64,000 nt of DNA from Coriaria nepalensis (lineage: Eukaryota; Streptophyta; Magnoliopsida; Cucurbitales; Coriariaceae), in contig CP114499.1 of assembly GCA_027186245.1 (NCBI GenBank), positions 5,337,001-5,401,000 on the forward strand, read 5' to 3'. Each line of letters opens with the position of its first letter. Position 1 is the stretch's first letter. This document shows, piece by piece, positions 1 to 11,721 of the stretch. A model generated the notes under the pieces. The model searched no databases and was not told the origin of the DNA. It saw nothing but the letters and a program-made list of their open reading frames with translations. The translations under genes and the position numbers were made by a program.

Positions 1-230
1 CTAATTCTATTGTGTGTCATGTGCACGTTGGTATGTCTCTATTTCTTATTCTTATACAGGAAGTGAAACAAAAAAAGTTGAGATACCTTTGCATCAAACT
101 TCATATGCAAATAACAGCTATAATAACAAATGTAAGATGAGGCCGTTCACCGACAATCTTAAGTGTCATACCCTAATCTCTACCAGATTGAAAATTAACT
201 TGAAAGAGGAAGAATGGAAAATCTCCATAC

Positions 231-3200
231 CTAATGAAGGAGGCTTTGATGCGAAGTGAATGGAACCCAAAGTTGAAGATCCAGAGAAAGCAAGTAGTAT
301 CATATGCCCAGCAGGATCCCATATTGCTCCCTGAGGGAACATGATTATCATATAACTAGTAGTTTAGAATTATCCATCATATAGAAATGGCAAAAATGAC
401 AAGTTAGAATGATGGAAGAAAAAAAGAGTAATGAACTATATCTTTTGACTTCATCCTCCATACAATATGATAAGAAATAACTGAACAAAATAATATTTCT
501 ATGCTATAACCAATACACCATAATGATACCAATTAGAGAGGAAGATAAAGGGAGGGTAATCACATCAATGAAACAACAGGTTAAGCCCTTTAAACTCTAG
601 GATTACCAAGTGCAACATATATACTCCATCTGCGCATATCTCACAAAATTAAAGGCTTGACTAGCTATTTTATCCCCCACAGCCTGATGCCGATACCACA
701 AATTTCAATACAAAACAATGTCATTCCATCACTTAACATTTTTATACTCAAACAACCGACTATTGAAAAGGTAAGAATATGGGCGTTCAAGCAATCAGAC
801 ACAAGAAACAATATGGCATATGGCATCTCAAATTTGATATGAAATGGAAAAGCTCTTAATACATACTAAAGCTTTCCAGTCAACTTTAAGATAAGTTTTT
901 TTTTTTCTTTTGGCCAAATAACTTTAAGATCAAGAATAAAGAGAAATTAATGCTTCAGACCAAAGTTGAGTTAAGGGTTTCAAGAAAGGTGGATAGAGAA
1001 ATGGGAGAATTTCAAAGGTTCTAAATTGACAGCAAATGGTGTTTCTCCTTTACCCTCATCATAGATAGTACAGAGAAAGTACCCATGTAATAAAACAAGA
1101 AAGCCCTCGAAAGCCAATACACCCGAAACTTATAACTCAAAATCATCAAACAAGTTACAGAACTGTCACAAATCTAACCATTTCCATCTGAAAATGAGGA
1201 TCTAAACATTCATCCACTCATCTCAATTTCACCTTACAATCAAAATAGTATTTCACCACGTGCTATGTTTCATACCTCTGTTTCTTCAAACAAACATGCA
1301 GGGATTATAAATAACTTTGAGAAAAAAGCTGTCATCTTCTTGGGTCATAGATTAAAAGTTTCCAAGGGCCAACCCGTCACAAGGCACCCCACTCAACCAA
1401 ATATTAGAAAACAGAGTTGATGACCTTTTCTACCAGTATGTCAGCTTAACAGAAATATGCTAAAGATAAAAATACTAAGTAATTTCAATGCAAATTTAAT
1501 GGAAAACCCTGAACCAACTCCATCTTCTGATGCAGGATACAAACAACACAAGTTTAGAGTTTTTTTTTTTTTTTGGCATTACCCACATTAGTATGCTATA
1601 GATAATGTGGCCACCTTCTTACATCTGTTAATGAATTAGAAAACCCCTTAATTTATTCAGCTCTGAATGAAATTTAGTCACAACTCACCAACTAGCAAAG
1701 GACTAATATTAACCATTCAGATTTACTTAGCTCTCTTCATTTGGTAGTCTCCAAGTTCGAAAGCCTCAATCTCTACAGTTCCAAATGATGTCATAAATAA
1801 TAATAAAAAGCAAATTTATTTTCATACACAAATAAAGTTCCAGACTTTTTTCATTCAGCACTGATCCTTGACGACATAACACTATTGGCATACACAATAG
1901 TGAGTGACATTCAGTTGGCTCAAAAAGAACATTATTTAATTATTATCAGCTAAAACAAAAACTTCTGGTAAAATTGCCAAATAAGAAAGAAGTAATTAAG
2001 AGATTGGTGGGGCACAAAAATTAAAAAATAATAATGAAACATCAAAAAGAAACAAAGAAGAATACTTACGGTTCGTATAAACTAATTATTATTTTACTGA
2101 TACGGCTAACACTCAGATCCTCAAAATTTCAAAGGAGAAAAAAGGTATTCATAAAAGTAATTAACTTATTGTCAAGTTGTGACTTATAAAAGACGTAAAT
2201 ATCATGATTTATTTACCGTCACAAATCCACTTGAAGTAGACCATGGTTCAGATGTCCATGTGTTGGTCTCCCAAAGATAAAAACTTCCATCACTGAGAAT
2301 GTACTTCACTATGAGCTTAGATATCCTAAAAGACCAAACATATTCTGGTGAATATAATTGAATTAGGGTACTAATGACCATACAATTTGGCAGCAAAAAA
2401 ATAATCCCCCGTTGGTGACCACTTCAATGTAGATATACCACCTAGGCCCCGTCGAATAGGTGTCCCCAGACCTGGAAATTGTACATTTCAAAAAGTAATA
2501 AAGAAGAGTTAAGCATTTTTTGTTTTATGAAAGAAACCATCATACTCAAAGTGGAAAAAAAAAGGGGGGGGGGGGGGGGGGGGAGGAGGAACAATCCAAA
2601 TCAGCTGAACTGGGAAAGTAAGCCATAGAGTCCAAAACTATTACTGTGTACCAAGTTAAATCAGCCAAAAGAACATATATTAGGACTTATTATGCTAGAT
2701 ATACCAAATATCAAGCTGGCAGATAGAAAAATTTAAGGTTCTACACAAGTTAGGCTTGCCAGCTGAGTAATTTATATGCTAACAGATTAGAATCAAACCG
2801 GAAGCCATATTGGAAGTGTTTTAGATGTATTTTCACTAAACTCGGCTTAACAGAAATGAGATAGGTAGTACCTTCATAGACACAAAAAGTTGCAAATTAG
2901 CATTCACCAAAAAGACAGACAAGAACTAGAAAGGTCAACATTGTTATGATACCTTGAGAGGCGTCCCATATGGTAAATGAAGAGCCTTCATAAGATCCAG
3001 ATGCCAAATATGTGAAATAGGTCAAGGAAGTGTTTTATCACACTATTGAAACAAATCCTTTCACACAATGGCCTAAGAAGCCTACTTCTGAAGAATATAA
3101 TGAAAATAAACAATGCAAAATCAAATAACATCCTATATTACAAATCAAAAGATGATGAAAAAATTGGTTTGGATATCTGCCATCAGGACTCCATGACAAG

Positions 3201-4381
3201 GCACTAATCTGTTCATCATTTCGACTTCGAAGAAAATCCACCAGAGTATATCTGACTCCTGATCCCCTTGATAGTGATCCCAGGAATGAGGCAGCACCAG
3301 ATCTCACAGATGCTGCATTTCCTGGGAAAGAAGCAGCCCAAATGCATATTCCACCCCTGAATGGAGAATTCAATTCGACTATCAAAAAGTGAAACATCTA
3401 AACAACAAAAATCATGCTGAACATACACCTCCCTAATCACAGTCTTTTCTTTTTAAAATTAAGAAATTGAAGAAAATACAGTAGTTATGATACTTACTTG
3501 CATGCTATGGATAGTGTCCTCCCGCTATTTGGCCTCCACTCAAGTACTTTAACATCTCTTTGCGAGTCATGGGTTAAAATGCATGGATCTTTACCCCCTG
3601 TTTATATAATTTGTATTGAAATGGATTTAAAAGGATGAGGTAGAAAGTTTTTTAGCAAAGAAACATCTGATAATGTGGAATACAAAGTCTCTCTCAGTTA
3701 CCTGCATCCTCATAATCACGAACGATAACTTGATTTGGCCCAGATATAAATGCAATAATATGCTTATGTTGGTGCCAGCTTACTCCTTGAAAATCAACTG
3801 CTGGTAACATATTTAGCTGTAAGAGTTAATGGTTCAGTACAAAGTTAAGGGAAGAAACTCCCCCAAGCATACAATTCACCATAGTTAATTGTAGTGCTTA
3901 CAACTTACATCAATGGGGTGAAAGATGCGCTTGAAAGTATCATCAACAACTGCCCTCAACGATGCAACAACACCCATATTTTGTTCATTCTCAACTTCTG
4001 TCCTTCCCTCTAATTGTTGCTCTGTGCCGTATTCAATACCTGAGGGCACCACCTGATCGGACTGAAACTGCACCGGACTGAATACCATACCCTATAATAA
4101 TAACTAGTAAGAACTTCAAATTCGTCAGAAAGAAAACCCACAAAGAATATAAAAATCAGTACTCACAAGAATTTTTCCATAGGTATCCTGGGCTCGCACG
4201 TCGGAGAGAGTATCGGTGGTGACTGCAGATCGAAAATACGTAATAAGAAGGATCGGTTAGTTGAGAATCAGTAACCCTAAAATCAAATTTGCAGAGTGAG
4301 GGAGAGGGATTTTGAACACAGACTGAGGTCGCGGTTGATTTCGCAAATGGTGACAGAACCAGGTGGAGGAGGAGAATGCAT
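231..4381 (-). CDS. ALADIN: ALADIN (AAAS) nucleoporin, WD40 protein, partial at the C-terminal end
   Basis: WD40-repeat scaffold protein of the nuclear pore complex; the last exons lie beyond the left edge. Exons on the minus strand, 5' to 3': 4381-4324, 4222-4167, 4091-3909, 3816-3702, 3597-3498, 3356-3177, 3011-2953, 2471-2384, 2292-2217, 330-231. The start fits a family N-terminus (MHSPPPPGSVTICEINRDL). Exons join in frame and give typical ALADIN stretches: VDFQGVSWHQHKHIIAF, KVLEWRPNSGRTLSIACKGG, ISALSWSPDGRY, GTPIRRGLGGISTLKWSPTG, FYLWETNTWTSEPW. All introns are GT-AG except the one after SPDGR, which reads AT-AC. The intron at 331-2216 is unusually long, about 1.9 kb, and contains an A/G homopolymer. 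Nothing in 1-230 resembles the expected C-terminal exons. Family call is strong; individual exon edges are hand-placed. Confidence 0.9.
2555..2583. repeat. A9-G20 homopolymer tract
   Basis: Nine A followed by about twenty G on the + strand, inside the intron between ALADIN exons 7 and 8. On the transcribed strand it is a C tract. The exact length is prone to assembly error. Confidence 0.85.
3012..3176 (-). other. U12-type AT-AC intron in the ALADIN gene
   Basis: The upstream exon ends GATGGCAG and the intron begins ATATCC at 3176; it ends TTTCAC at 3012. No GT/AG pair at this place keeps the conserved SPDGRYLASGSYE reading, whereas AT-AC joins AG to A and restores Arg. A TTCCTTGAC motif at 3029-3021, near-identical to the U12 branch-point consensus, puts the branch adenosine about 10 nt from the acceptor. 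The donor departs from the ATATCCTT consensus at its last two bases. Length 165 nt. Confidence 0.8.
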
Positions 4382-5290
4382 TTTCAAATCGGAAGTCGAC
4401 CAACTCAACAGGCCTGTGCTATGATGTGCTCGCTTCTCACTCCGACAGTGAATCTGAATAAACCCGTTGCTACAACGCTAAACCCCAATTCTGACTTCCG
4501 ATCGACAAAATTGGGTCCTTTTCCCAGTTTCGCGGTTTCCGCAACTTTTATTAATATAATAATTATATCTTTTTTGTTATTATAAATTATTTTTAAAATA
4601 CATTTTTAATTATAAGTAAATTTTAAAAAATTTTAAAATTATCAAATAGGTCGAGCCGAGTCTGAGCAGATCATAAAAAATAAAAAGTTGGATACTGACC
4701 GAGCTAGGCAACCCGTTTTAACAACTCTAATATGACACTAAAGTTATATTGTCAATTTATTAAGATGGGTATTCTTTTGACGATGTTGGCATTAACTATA
4801 TACGATCATATTACTTAACCATATTTATGAGGTAAAAAGATTTGAATATGAGATTAGAAGTTTGATCATTATTCTTTAATGGACATGCATTTTATATAAA
4901 GATAACTTGTCATGTAAATATGATTATGTAATATTTATTTACAAAATTTCAACTTATTTTTTTCTTAAAATTTTCCCTCATAGTTATATGATCATGCCTT
5001 GGCCTTCAAAAGGGATACTCGCGTGAGAGCTGGCGTTATTCATTAACCACTAATTGTCATATTGTCAAATGCTTATTTTGAAAATTATATGGTCCACTTT
5101 TTAAGTTATATATTGAACTCATATAAAGACTGTTAGAGTCTCTCCATTGTATATATTCAACTTTTGTGTAGAACCTTTCTCGGTATATATATTGAAGGAT
5201 ATATATTTAGTGTCAATTTATGTATAGAAAACTCTCAGAGGTTTGTGTGATCCTATAGATTGATTTTATAGCGTCATGTACTAGTAATCT
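4382..5290. other. Intergenic, AT-rich, 5' flank of ALADIN
   Basis: I see no gene here. The first part holds the presumed promoter and leader of ALADIN on the minus strand. From about 5060 the sequence takes on the look of a decayed LTR (runs of TATATA, pyrimidine-rich stretches) leading to the primer-binding-like site at 5311. Confidence 0.4.
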
Positions 5291-5309
5291 CTGGTTTTAT
5301 GTTGCGAGA

Positions 5310-6030
5310 GACTTGGTATCAAAACTTGGATTTTAAATTCAAATTTTTATGTCACCGGAGAAAGGCGTTGTGTTCTTGATTGTATTTATGTACTTGGACA
5401 TATTTACTATTAAAATATTACTTGATTCTAATGGGTTATCTGATGTTCTATTCTTCTTTAAACTTCCTTTATTGCCATTCATATCATTTTTTCATATTCG
5501 TTATGCCTCAATATTCGTAATCATTACATTAGTCTAGGTAATATGGTACCTAAGGTTAGAAGGAACGTTAGGTGAAGAGAAGAAGTTTTTGCTATGCTTC
5601 AATGAGATGTTCTTAGATGGGAAATAAGAGGTAGGTGAAAGGGGGTACAAGGAGATGAGACAAATGTGAAAGAGAGAGTTGAATTACCGCCTTTAGTTAC
5701 CTAAATAGAGAAGCAAATGGTAATGCAATTCTAGTCGAACTAACAACTAATTTACATAGAATTGGTTATCTGTTGGAAGGCCAATTATAAGGAAGGGATC
5801 AAGTTTATATTCAAGGTATGCCTCAGGAAGAGTTTCGGCAATAATCTACTATTATGGCGGTACATGGAGGTGACAATGACATCTCGAGCCATATTTTGGG
5901 TTCTTGAAAGTGAAGCTTCCATTTTATAGATTATGATCCTTCGAAAGACCAACAATGATTTCTAGACAGTTAGGCTAAAGCTTAAAAGCAGTGGGCAGAT
6001 CTAAAACACAATTTGTCGTGTTGATAGCTT
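5310..6030 (+). mobile_element. Decayed LTR-retrotransposon leader and gag-like remnant
   Basis: A CTTGGTATCAAAAC sequence at about 5312 resembles the plant initiator-tRNA primer-binding site (TGGTATCAGAGC) that follows the 5' LTR of many elements. About 250 bp downstream a region with many stops keeps short basic stretches, and near 5905 a LKVKLPFY-like string recalls the KLPxFxG start of the gag domain in some Ty3/gypsy elements. No open frame survives. Superfamily assignment is inference; the remnant could also belong to the copia fragment further right. Confidence 0.35.
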
Positions 6031-6329
6031 ATAGATTTGAGAATATACATTTTAAGTAAAAAAATACCACCCCGCTCCAACCCTATTGGACAATGTTTGA
6101 TCAGGATTTTCCCCCAAAATTGTGTTTCGATCGGGACCTATCTTTTTTTATTTTATTTTTTCCACTCCTATCTTTTTTCCCTCTTTCTATCCCTTTCCCT
6201 CTATCTTCTCATTTCTTTCCCTTTCCTGCGTGAGCATCTGCACAACCCGCTGGTCCCTTCTCTTCTTCTTTCCCTTCTAGCTTCTACGTGCATAGCTTTG
6301 TTAGTTTATGGATAATCCATCGATAAATT

Positions 6330-6710
6330 TAAAAACTTTTCATATCAAATCAAACTTTATTATCACATAGATATATTATACAACCAAGATTAAGATCATA
6401 TCATTTATACATCACATATATATATATTGTGAAAAACACTGTAACGTCCCATGGACACTTAAAATTTTGGAATCACGATTCATACCTCTCTTGATTACAG
6501 AACCGAATAAAAAAATATTCCTATGTTGAGTCCAAAAGGAAAAATTAGGCACCCACATGTTTGCCTCTAATGGTGATCCACACCATTCATTTCGTTTAAT
6601 TTAATTTCTACTTTAAGATTCATCTTATGAATAAAAAAGTTCGGGAAAAATAAATAGAGAAATACTCTCTTTTCTCTCCTAGATTTCAACCAAAGATGGT
6701 GATGTACCTT
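6330..6710. repeat. LTR-like noncoding repeat, copy A (partial)
   Basis: This stretch shares ordered short blocks with 8617-9100: a run beginning near CTTTATTATCA, a TTCATACCTCTCTTGAT-type block, an AAATTTCTATTTAAGAT-type block and a final CTCTTTTCTCTC block. It sits immediately before the decayed copia integrase fragment, so the two copies flank that fragment. Similarity was judged by eye and is low, so limits are approximate. Confidence 0.35.
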
Positions 6711-8620
6711 AGGGTTTCGGCCAAGGCCTTTAAGTTTGAAAATGAGAACTTCAAATTATTTTGTAATAAAAATGGTTTAGATCATAATTTTTGTTATCCA
6801 AGAACACCACAAAAAAATGGTGTTGTAGAAATGAAAAATATGTTTCTCTTAGATATAGCTAGAACAATATTAATTGAAAATAATTTACCTAAATATTGTT
6901 GGGTTGAAGTCGTTTATATCGCTAGTTATATTTTAAATTGTGTTTCTATAAAACCTATGTTAAAGAAAACGCCATATGAACTTTACAAAAATAGATAACT
7001 TAATATTGATTATTTCATGATTTTGGATGTAACTGTTTTATGTTAAATAATGGAAAAAATTTTTTAGGAAAATTTGATTCTAAAAGTAGTGAATAAATAT
7101 TTTTAGGATATTTAATACATAGCAAAGCATATAAGATTTTTAGTAAAAGGAAATTACTTATTGAAGAATCCATACATATCATTTTTTTATGAAGTTAACT
7201 CATCTTCCGCAAGGAATTTGGATATTGATGAATATGATAGTTAGAAGAGTTTAAGATCTTACTACTAAGGAGAATGGTGATTAAAACAAAATTGAGGATG
7301 AATAAGATATTGAAGCACCTCAGGAGGGGAAGGAACCAATTCTTTCAAGAGAAAGAAAATATCTTCTTCAAAATGAGATCATTAGTAATCCAACTGAATG
7401 AGTGAAGAACTAAAGCTTCATTGAGAAATTAATGCGAGTATGTTACTTTTATTTCTCATATTGAATCTAACAAATATCTTGGATGCTTTGAATGATGAAT
7501 TTTGGGTATGTCAATACATGAAGAACTTAATCAATTCACTAGAAATGAAGTTTGGATGTTAATCCCTCGGCCTAGTGATCACACTATTATAGGAACAAAG
7601 TGGGTGTTTCAAAATATAATGGATAAAATGGGAATGTGACTAGAAATAAAATTAGGTTGGTTGCTAAAGGTTAGTCAAGAAGAATGAATATGCTCCCGTA
7701 GGCATGAAGTAATTAGAATACTTTTAGCCTTTGCATGCTTTAAGGGTTTCAAACTTTATCAAATGGAAGTAAAAAGTGTTTTCTTGAATGGTTTCATTAA
7801 TAAAGAAGTATATGTAGAACAACCACCCGATTTTGAAGATCTAAAATTTCCGAATCATATTTTCAAATTTAGTAAAGCACTATATGATTTAAAACAAGCT
7901 TCTAGAATTTAGTATGAAAGACTTTAGTACTCTTCTAATATAAAATGATTTTTCAAGAGAAAAGGTAGACATGACGCTTTTTTATTAAGAAAAAGAAAAA
8001 AAATATATTGATCGTACAAGTTTCTATTGATGATATAGTCTTCGGTGCTACTAATGAATTTTTGTGTGAAGAGTTTTCTAAGTGCATGAAAAGTGAATTT
8101 GAAATGAGTATGATGGGAGAGCTCAATTATTTTCTTGGATTTCAAATCAAGCAAACTAAGGAAGGTATATTCATCAACCAATTAAAATACATCAAGGATT
8201 TAGTCAAAAAGTTTGGAATGAGTGCAAAGCCAATTAGTACTCCTATGTGCTCATCAACTTCTCTTGACATGAACGAAGAAGGTAATCCTATTGAACAAAA
8301 GCTTTATAGAAGCATGGTAGGATCTCTACTTTACTTAACCGCTTCTAGACCGAACATTATGTTTAGTGTATGCGAAATCACATATAGTTACAATTAAGAG
8401 AATTTTTAGATATTTAAAATACACTTCAAATTTAGGATTTTTTTATCCTAAAATTGATTCTCTCTCCTTACATGCTTATATGGATGCCGATTATGATGGA
8501 TGTAGAATTGATAGGAAAGGCACAAGTGGTGCATGTCATTTTCTAGGAAATTCTTTAGTATCTTGGATTAGTAAAAAGTAAAACAAGTAGCTTTATCATT
8601 AACCGAGGCCGGAATTGTTA
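6711..8620 (+). pseudogene. Degenerate Ty1/copia retrotransposon pol (integrase end, reverse transcriptase, RNase H)
   Basis: Broken coding remnants in copia order. 6735-6998 keeps the integrase core end (YPRTPQKNGVVE, then TPYELYKNR). 7510-7610 keeps the start of the RT domain (EVWMLIPRP, TKWVFQ). 7730-7920 keeps ALYDLKQAS. 8008-8397 keeps the catalytic block (SIDDIVFGATN in place of YVDDI, then YFLGFQIKQ and GSLLYLTASRP). 8400-8580 keeps the start of RNase H (DADYDGCRIDRKGTSG). At least half a dozen stops and frameshifts separate these pieces, and the zinc-knuckle/protease part and the RNase H end are missing, so it is not autonomous. Confidence 0.9.
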
Positions 8621-9780
8621 GGAAACATAAGCATGCTATACAACATAATAAACGCAACGGATTTAAAATTTTATTCAGTATCATATCTTAACAAACATAG
8701 TTTCTATCCAGATTATTCATACAATAATTATATCTTATTTAATCCATTTTATAGAAAACACAGTAAATTTCATCATAAATAAATCAAGATAATTTTTATG
8801 AATACCTTTCTTCTTGATAGAAAACCTTTCTTTTATTAAGATGGGAGATGCCCAAGTATTCACCTTTTAACCTTAGTCCACTCGATTTGTTTCGCATAAT
8901 TAAATTTCTATTTAAGATCTCAATACATGAGATAATAAAATCAGAGAAAGGGATTGGAGAAAACTCTTTTTTTCTCTCTTATAATGTTTAGCCAAGGAGG
9001 CTTTGATCACTTACAAAATTCGACCAACTCTTAGGTTATATTTATAGACACCGTTAGATTGTAGTTTCCTAATCATATTAGTGTTGCCTAAAACTCTAAT
9101 CACATTAAGTTGTCTTTTCTTTTAAAACTCTAATAATATTAGAAGAGATAAAATGGGTTAAACCCAAATACTTGGCTGGCCACCTATATAGGTTATACAC
9201 ATGAACATTTAATAAACCTCTTAATTAATTTGGCCCACGAAAATACAATTAAAAATCCGGTTCATTAACCATTTTATGTGATTATAAATACGACTATTTA
9301 TGGTACTTTTATAATTAAATAAAAGTTCATATGTAACTTATTAATTTCTAATTAAATTATGTCACACTTAATTATGCTAGCAGAGCTGTATAACATTAAA
9401 TTTAACAAATTAATAGTTATTATTTTACCCTTACAGTCAAACTATAAGTCAAATTACTATTTTACTCCTAAAATGGTTTTGATCTATTTTTCCCTTTTCT
9501 CTGAAAAAACTTTAACTGAATTACTATGAATCTTATGTGTGTAACCGATTATGTTCTACATCACGCTAATAGGAGAATTCCATAAACACTTTATGAATTT
9601 ATTTAATTCAAAATTAAATCTTTTAATTCAAAACAATATTTTGAACTAAACAGTTACCTCAATCATCTAATCATTAAATAGCTTTAAACCTTCAAGTCAA
9701 GATTGACTTCTAGCAAAGTGTCAAGACTACCCGGGAGATGAGAATATTATATATATATACATCACACAATGCTGGTGGAG
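8617..9780. repeat. LTR-like noncoding repeat, copy B
   Basis: Begins TGTTAGGAAACATAAGCATG, followed by GCAACGGATTTAAAA, abutting the RNase H remnant. The opening resembles copy C at 45929 (TGTTGGAAAACATG, then GCAGCGGAAGC), and inner blocks resemble copy A. It contains TATATTTATAG and CTATATAGG TATA-like motifs and no coding potential. TGTT opening and position suggest an LTR or a non-autonomous LTR derivative; the end near 9780 is uncertain. Confidence 0.4.
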
Positions 9781-11488
9781 ACTAGATGAGCATCCCATAA
9801 CCTTTTCTTACTAACCTCCCCATAAAGATTTTATTTAAATTATTAAATCCCATAAAATTTATCTTCAAAACATGACCTCCAAATTTTACTCTTACAAATT
9901 TAAAGAATACATAAAATTGTCATTTTACCCTTTTGATAATTAATTTTAAAAAAAGGAAAAAGGAAAAAAGGATCTTCCGCCCCTGCTCTTTCATCTTTCC
10001 CGATACATGCACGTTACTTCATCTTCCCCCCTCACTTCTCCTCCCCACTATTTACAATGCACCTTCTTCATCGTTCTTCTTATTCTTCTTCTTCATCAAA
10101 CCGCCTCTCCTCCCTTTCATCTTCATCTTCTTCTTATTCTTCCTCTGCTCTACTCTTTTTCAACTTCCATCTGCCGATCACACCTTCATCTATGTCGTCT
10201 CAGTCATCAACGTCTCAATCGTCGTCATCATCATCAAAGCAAGGGCTATACTTCTGATTGCTTTCTCTAAGTAGTTATTTGTCTTCAAATCTGAAATCTG
10301 ATTAAAACCCTAGCTCTTCTTCTGTTTTCAAATCTAATTTCCATCAATTGAAGAAATTTTATTGTTTTGCATGTGTTTTGGACTGTCTGTGTATTTAATT
10401 GAGAAATGTTGAGAACATGCCCAGTACAAGAAGTTACTGACAGATATATCTTTGAATCTCATAGACTTCGACCATTAAGTTCTATGATATCTATGTTTAA
10501 TTTATTTTACTTATTTTTAATGTTAAATTTAGTTGTTAATGTCTTATATTTCTATTTAATTTTAGGGAAAATAAGTTATAACCAGTCATGTACGTAAAGT
10601 GATCATATCTCGAACCTTTTTAGTATATGCCTCATGTTGGCTTGCAATGCCAATGCCTCACTACACCCATAGTCTAGAGTGGATTTTCTATTCCAAGGTA
10701 CCCCACTACATCTGAGATATTTTCTAACCTCATGTAGGTATGTGTTCATGCTTCAATTGAGATGTTCGAGCTAAGACCATTAGTAATTATTAGAAAGTCT
10801 AAATAATGTTTAATGAGACGTACATGATCTCTATAGAAGTCCCCTGATGCTCCAATCATTTAATGGTTTTAAAATGACATTCTCAACTACTATAGCATGA
10901 CACATCCATTTATGTGGTCGGTTAAGGAAATCATGTGTAGTGGATCACAATGGGAGAGGAGATCCACTTCAGATAATGCGTAAATTGAGGGCCGATAGAA
11001 CCAATAAGTTGTGTATACTGGAAAAGGTTAGAAAGAAGCCTATCGTCGAACAACAGCTGGAAGATTACAAATTGAGGACGCCGCTAAATAGTAGTTTAAC
11101 ATCATTTGTGTAATTAGTTTAAATAGTAATTGTAATTGTTGGACATATTTATGTGATTAGTTTAAGTAGTTTAAATAGTAATTATAATTATTGGTTTTGT
11201 TAGAAACTTATATAATTGATCATATTTAGTTGTTTGCATATTGTGTTTTGTTTGCTTATAGGTATTGAGAATCTAGTAAAATGAGATATTTGGCCGTTAT
11301 GTTGTCCGCTTTCTTAAAGATTTGACCATTATTTAGTTAAAATAACTTAATTATATTTAATGATAATTACAAAAAAAAATGTTTGATCACAAAAACTCAA
11401 GTTATAAGTCAAACTTCGCAAAAAAAATAAAATAATAATAAATAAGTAAATAAACACAACAACTTCTAAGTCACTACCCTTTACTCTG
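9781..11488. other. Intergenic with CT-rich leader-like tract, no recognised gene
   Basis: 10000-10260 is a pyrimidine-rich TCT/CTT tract followed by AAACCCTAGCTCTTCTTC, the composition of a plant 5' leader, but no conserved protein follows it. Overlapping frames across the tract give only Ser/Leu-rich low-complexity peptides. The rest is AT-rich with no recognisable domain. Confidence 0.4.
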
Positions 11489-11721
11489 TGACATAATCTC
11501 GATGCACAATGGAGACTGCGAAAGTGCCCATAGATCCAAGAGATAATGTCATGGAGACTTGGAAAATACTCTATGACATTATCTTGATACACGATGGGCA
11601 CTTTAACAATCCTCATCGCGCATCGAAATAATATCACATAATATTTTTTAGGTCTCTATGACATCATCTTAATGCTCGATGAGCACTTTCATAGTCTTCA
11701 TCGTGCGTCGAGATGGTGTCA
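11489..11721. repeat. Three-copy 85-bp tandem repeat, each with a 63-bp imperfect palindrome
   Basis: Units start at 11489, 11574 and 11659, a period of exactly 85 bp. Each palindromic part is 63 bp, begins TGACAT and ends near GTCA/ATCA, and is separated from the next by 22 bp. In unit 3 the left arm TGACATCATCTTAATGCTCG pairs imperfectly with the reverse complement of the right arm (TGACACCATCTCGACGCACG); unit 2 folds similarly and unit 1 less well. No coding potential. Confidence 0.7.

Noticed and set aside
1..230. Further ALADIN exon at the left edge (for example around 70-120)
   Set aside because: A short AG...GT-bounded stretch exists, but its translation does not match the expected ALADIN C-terminal region.
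9933..10274. Overlapping open frames of 66-113 codons in a CT-rich tract
   Set aside because: Three frames are open together because the tract is a TCT/CTT repeat; products are Ser/Leu low complexity with no conserved domain.
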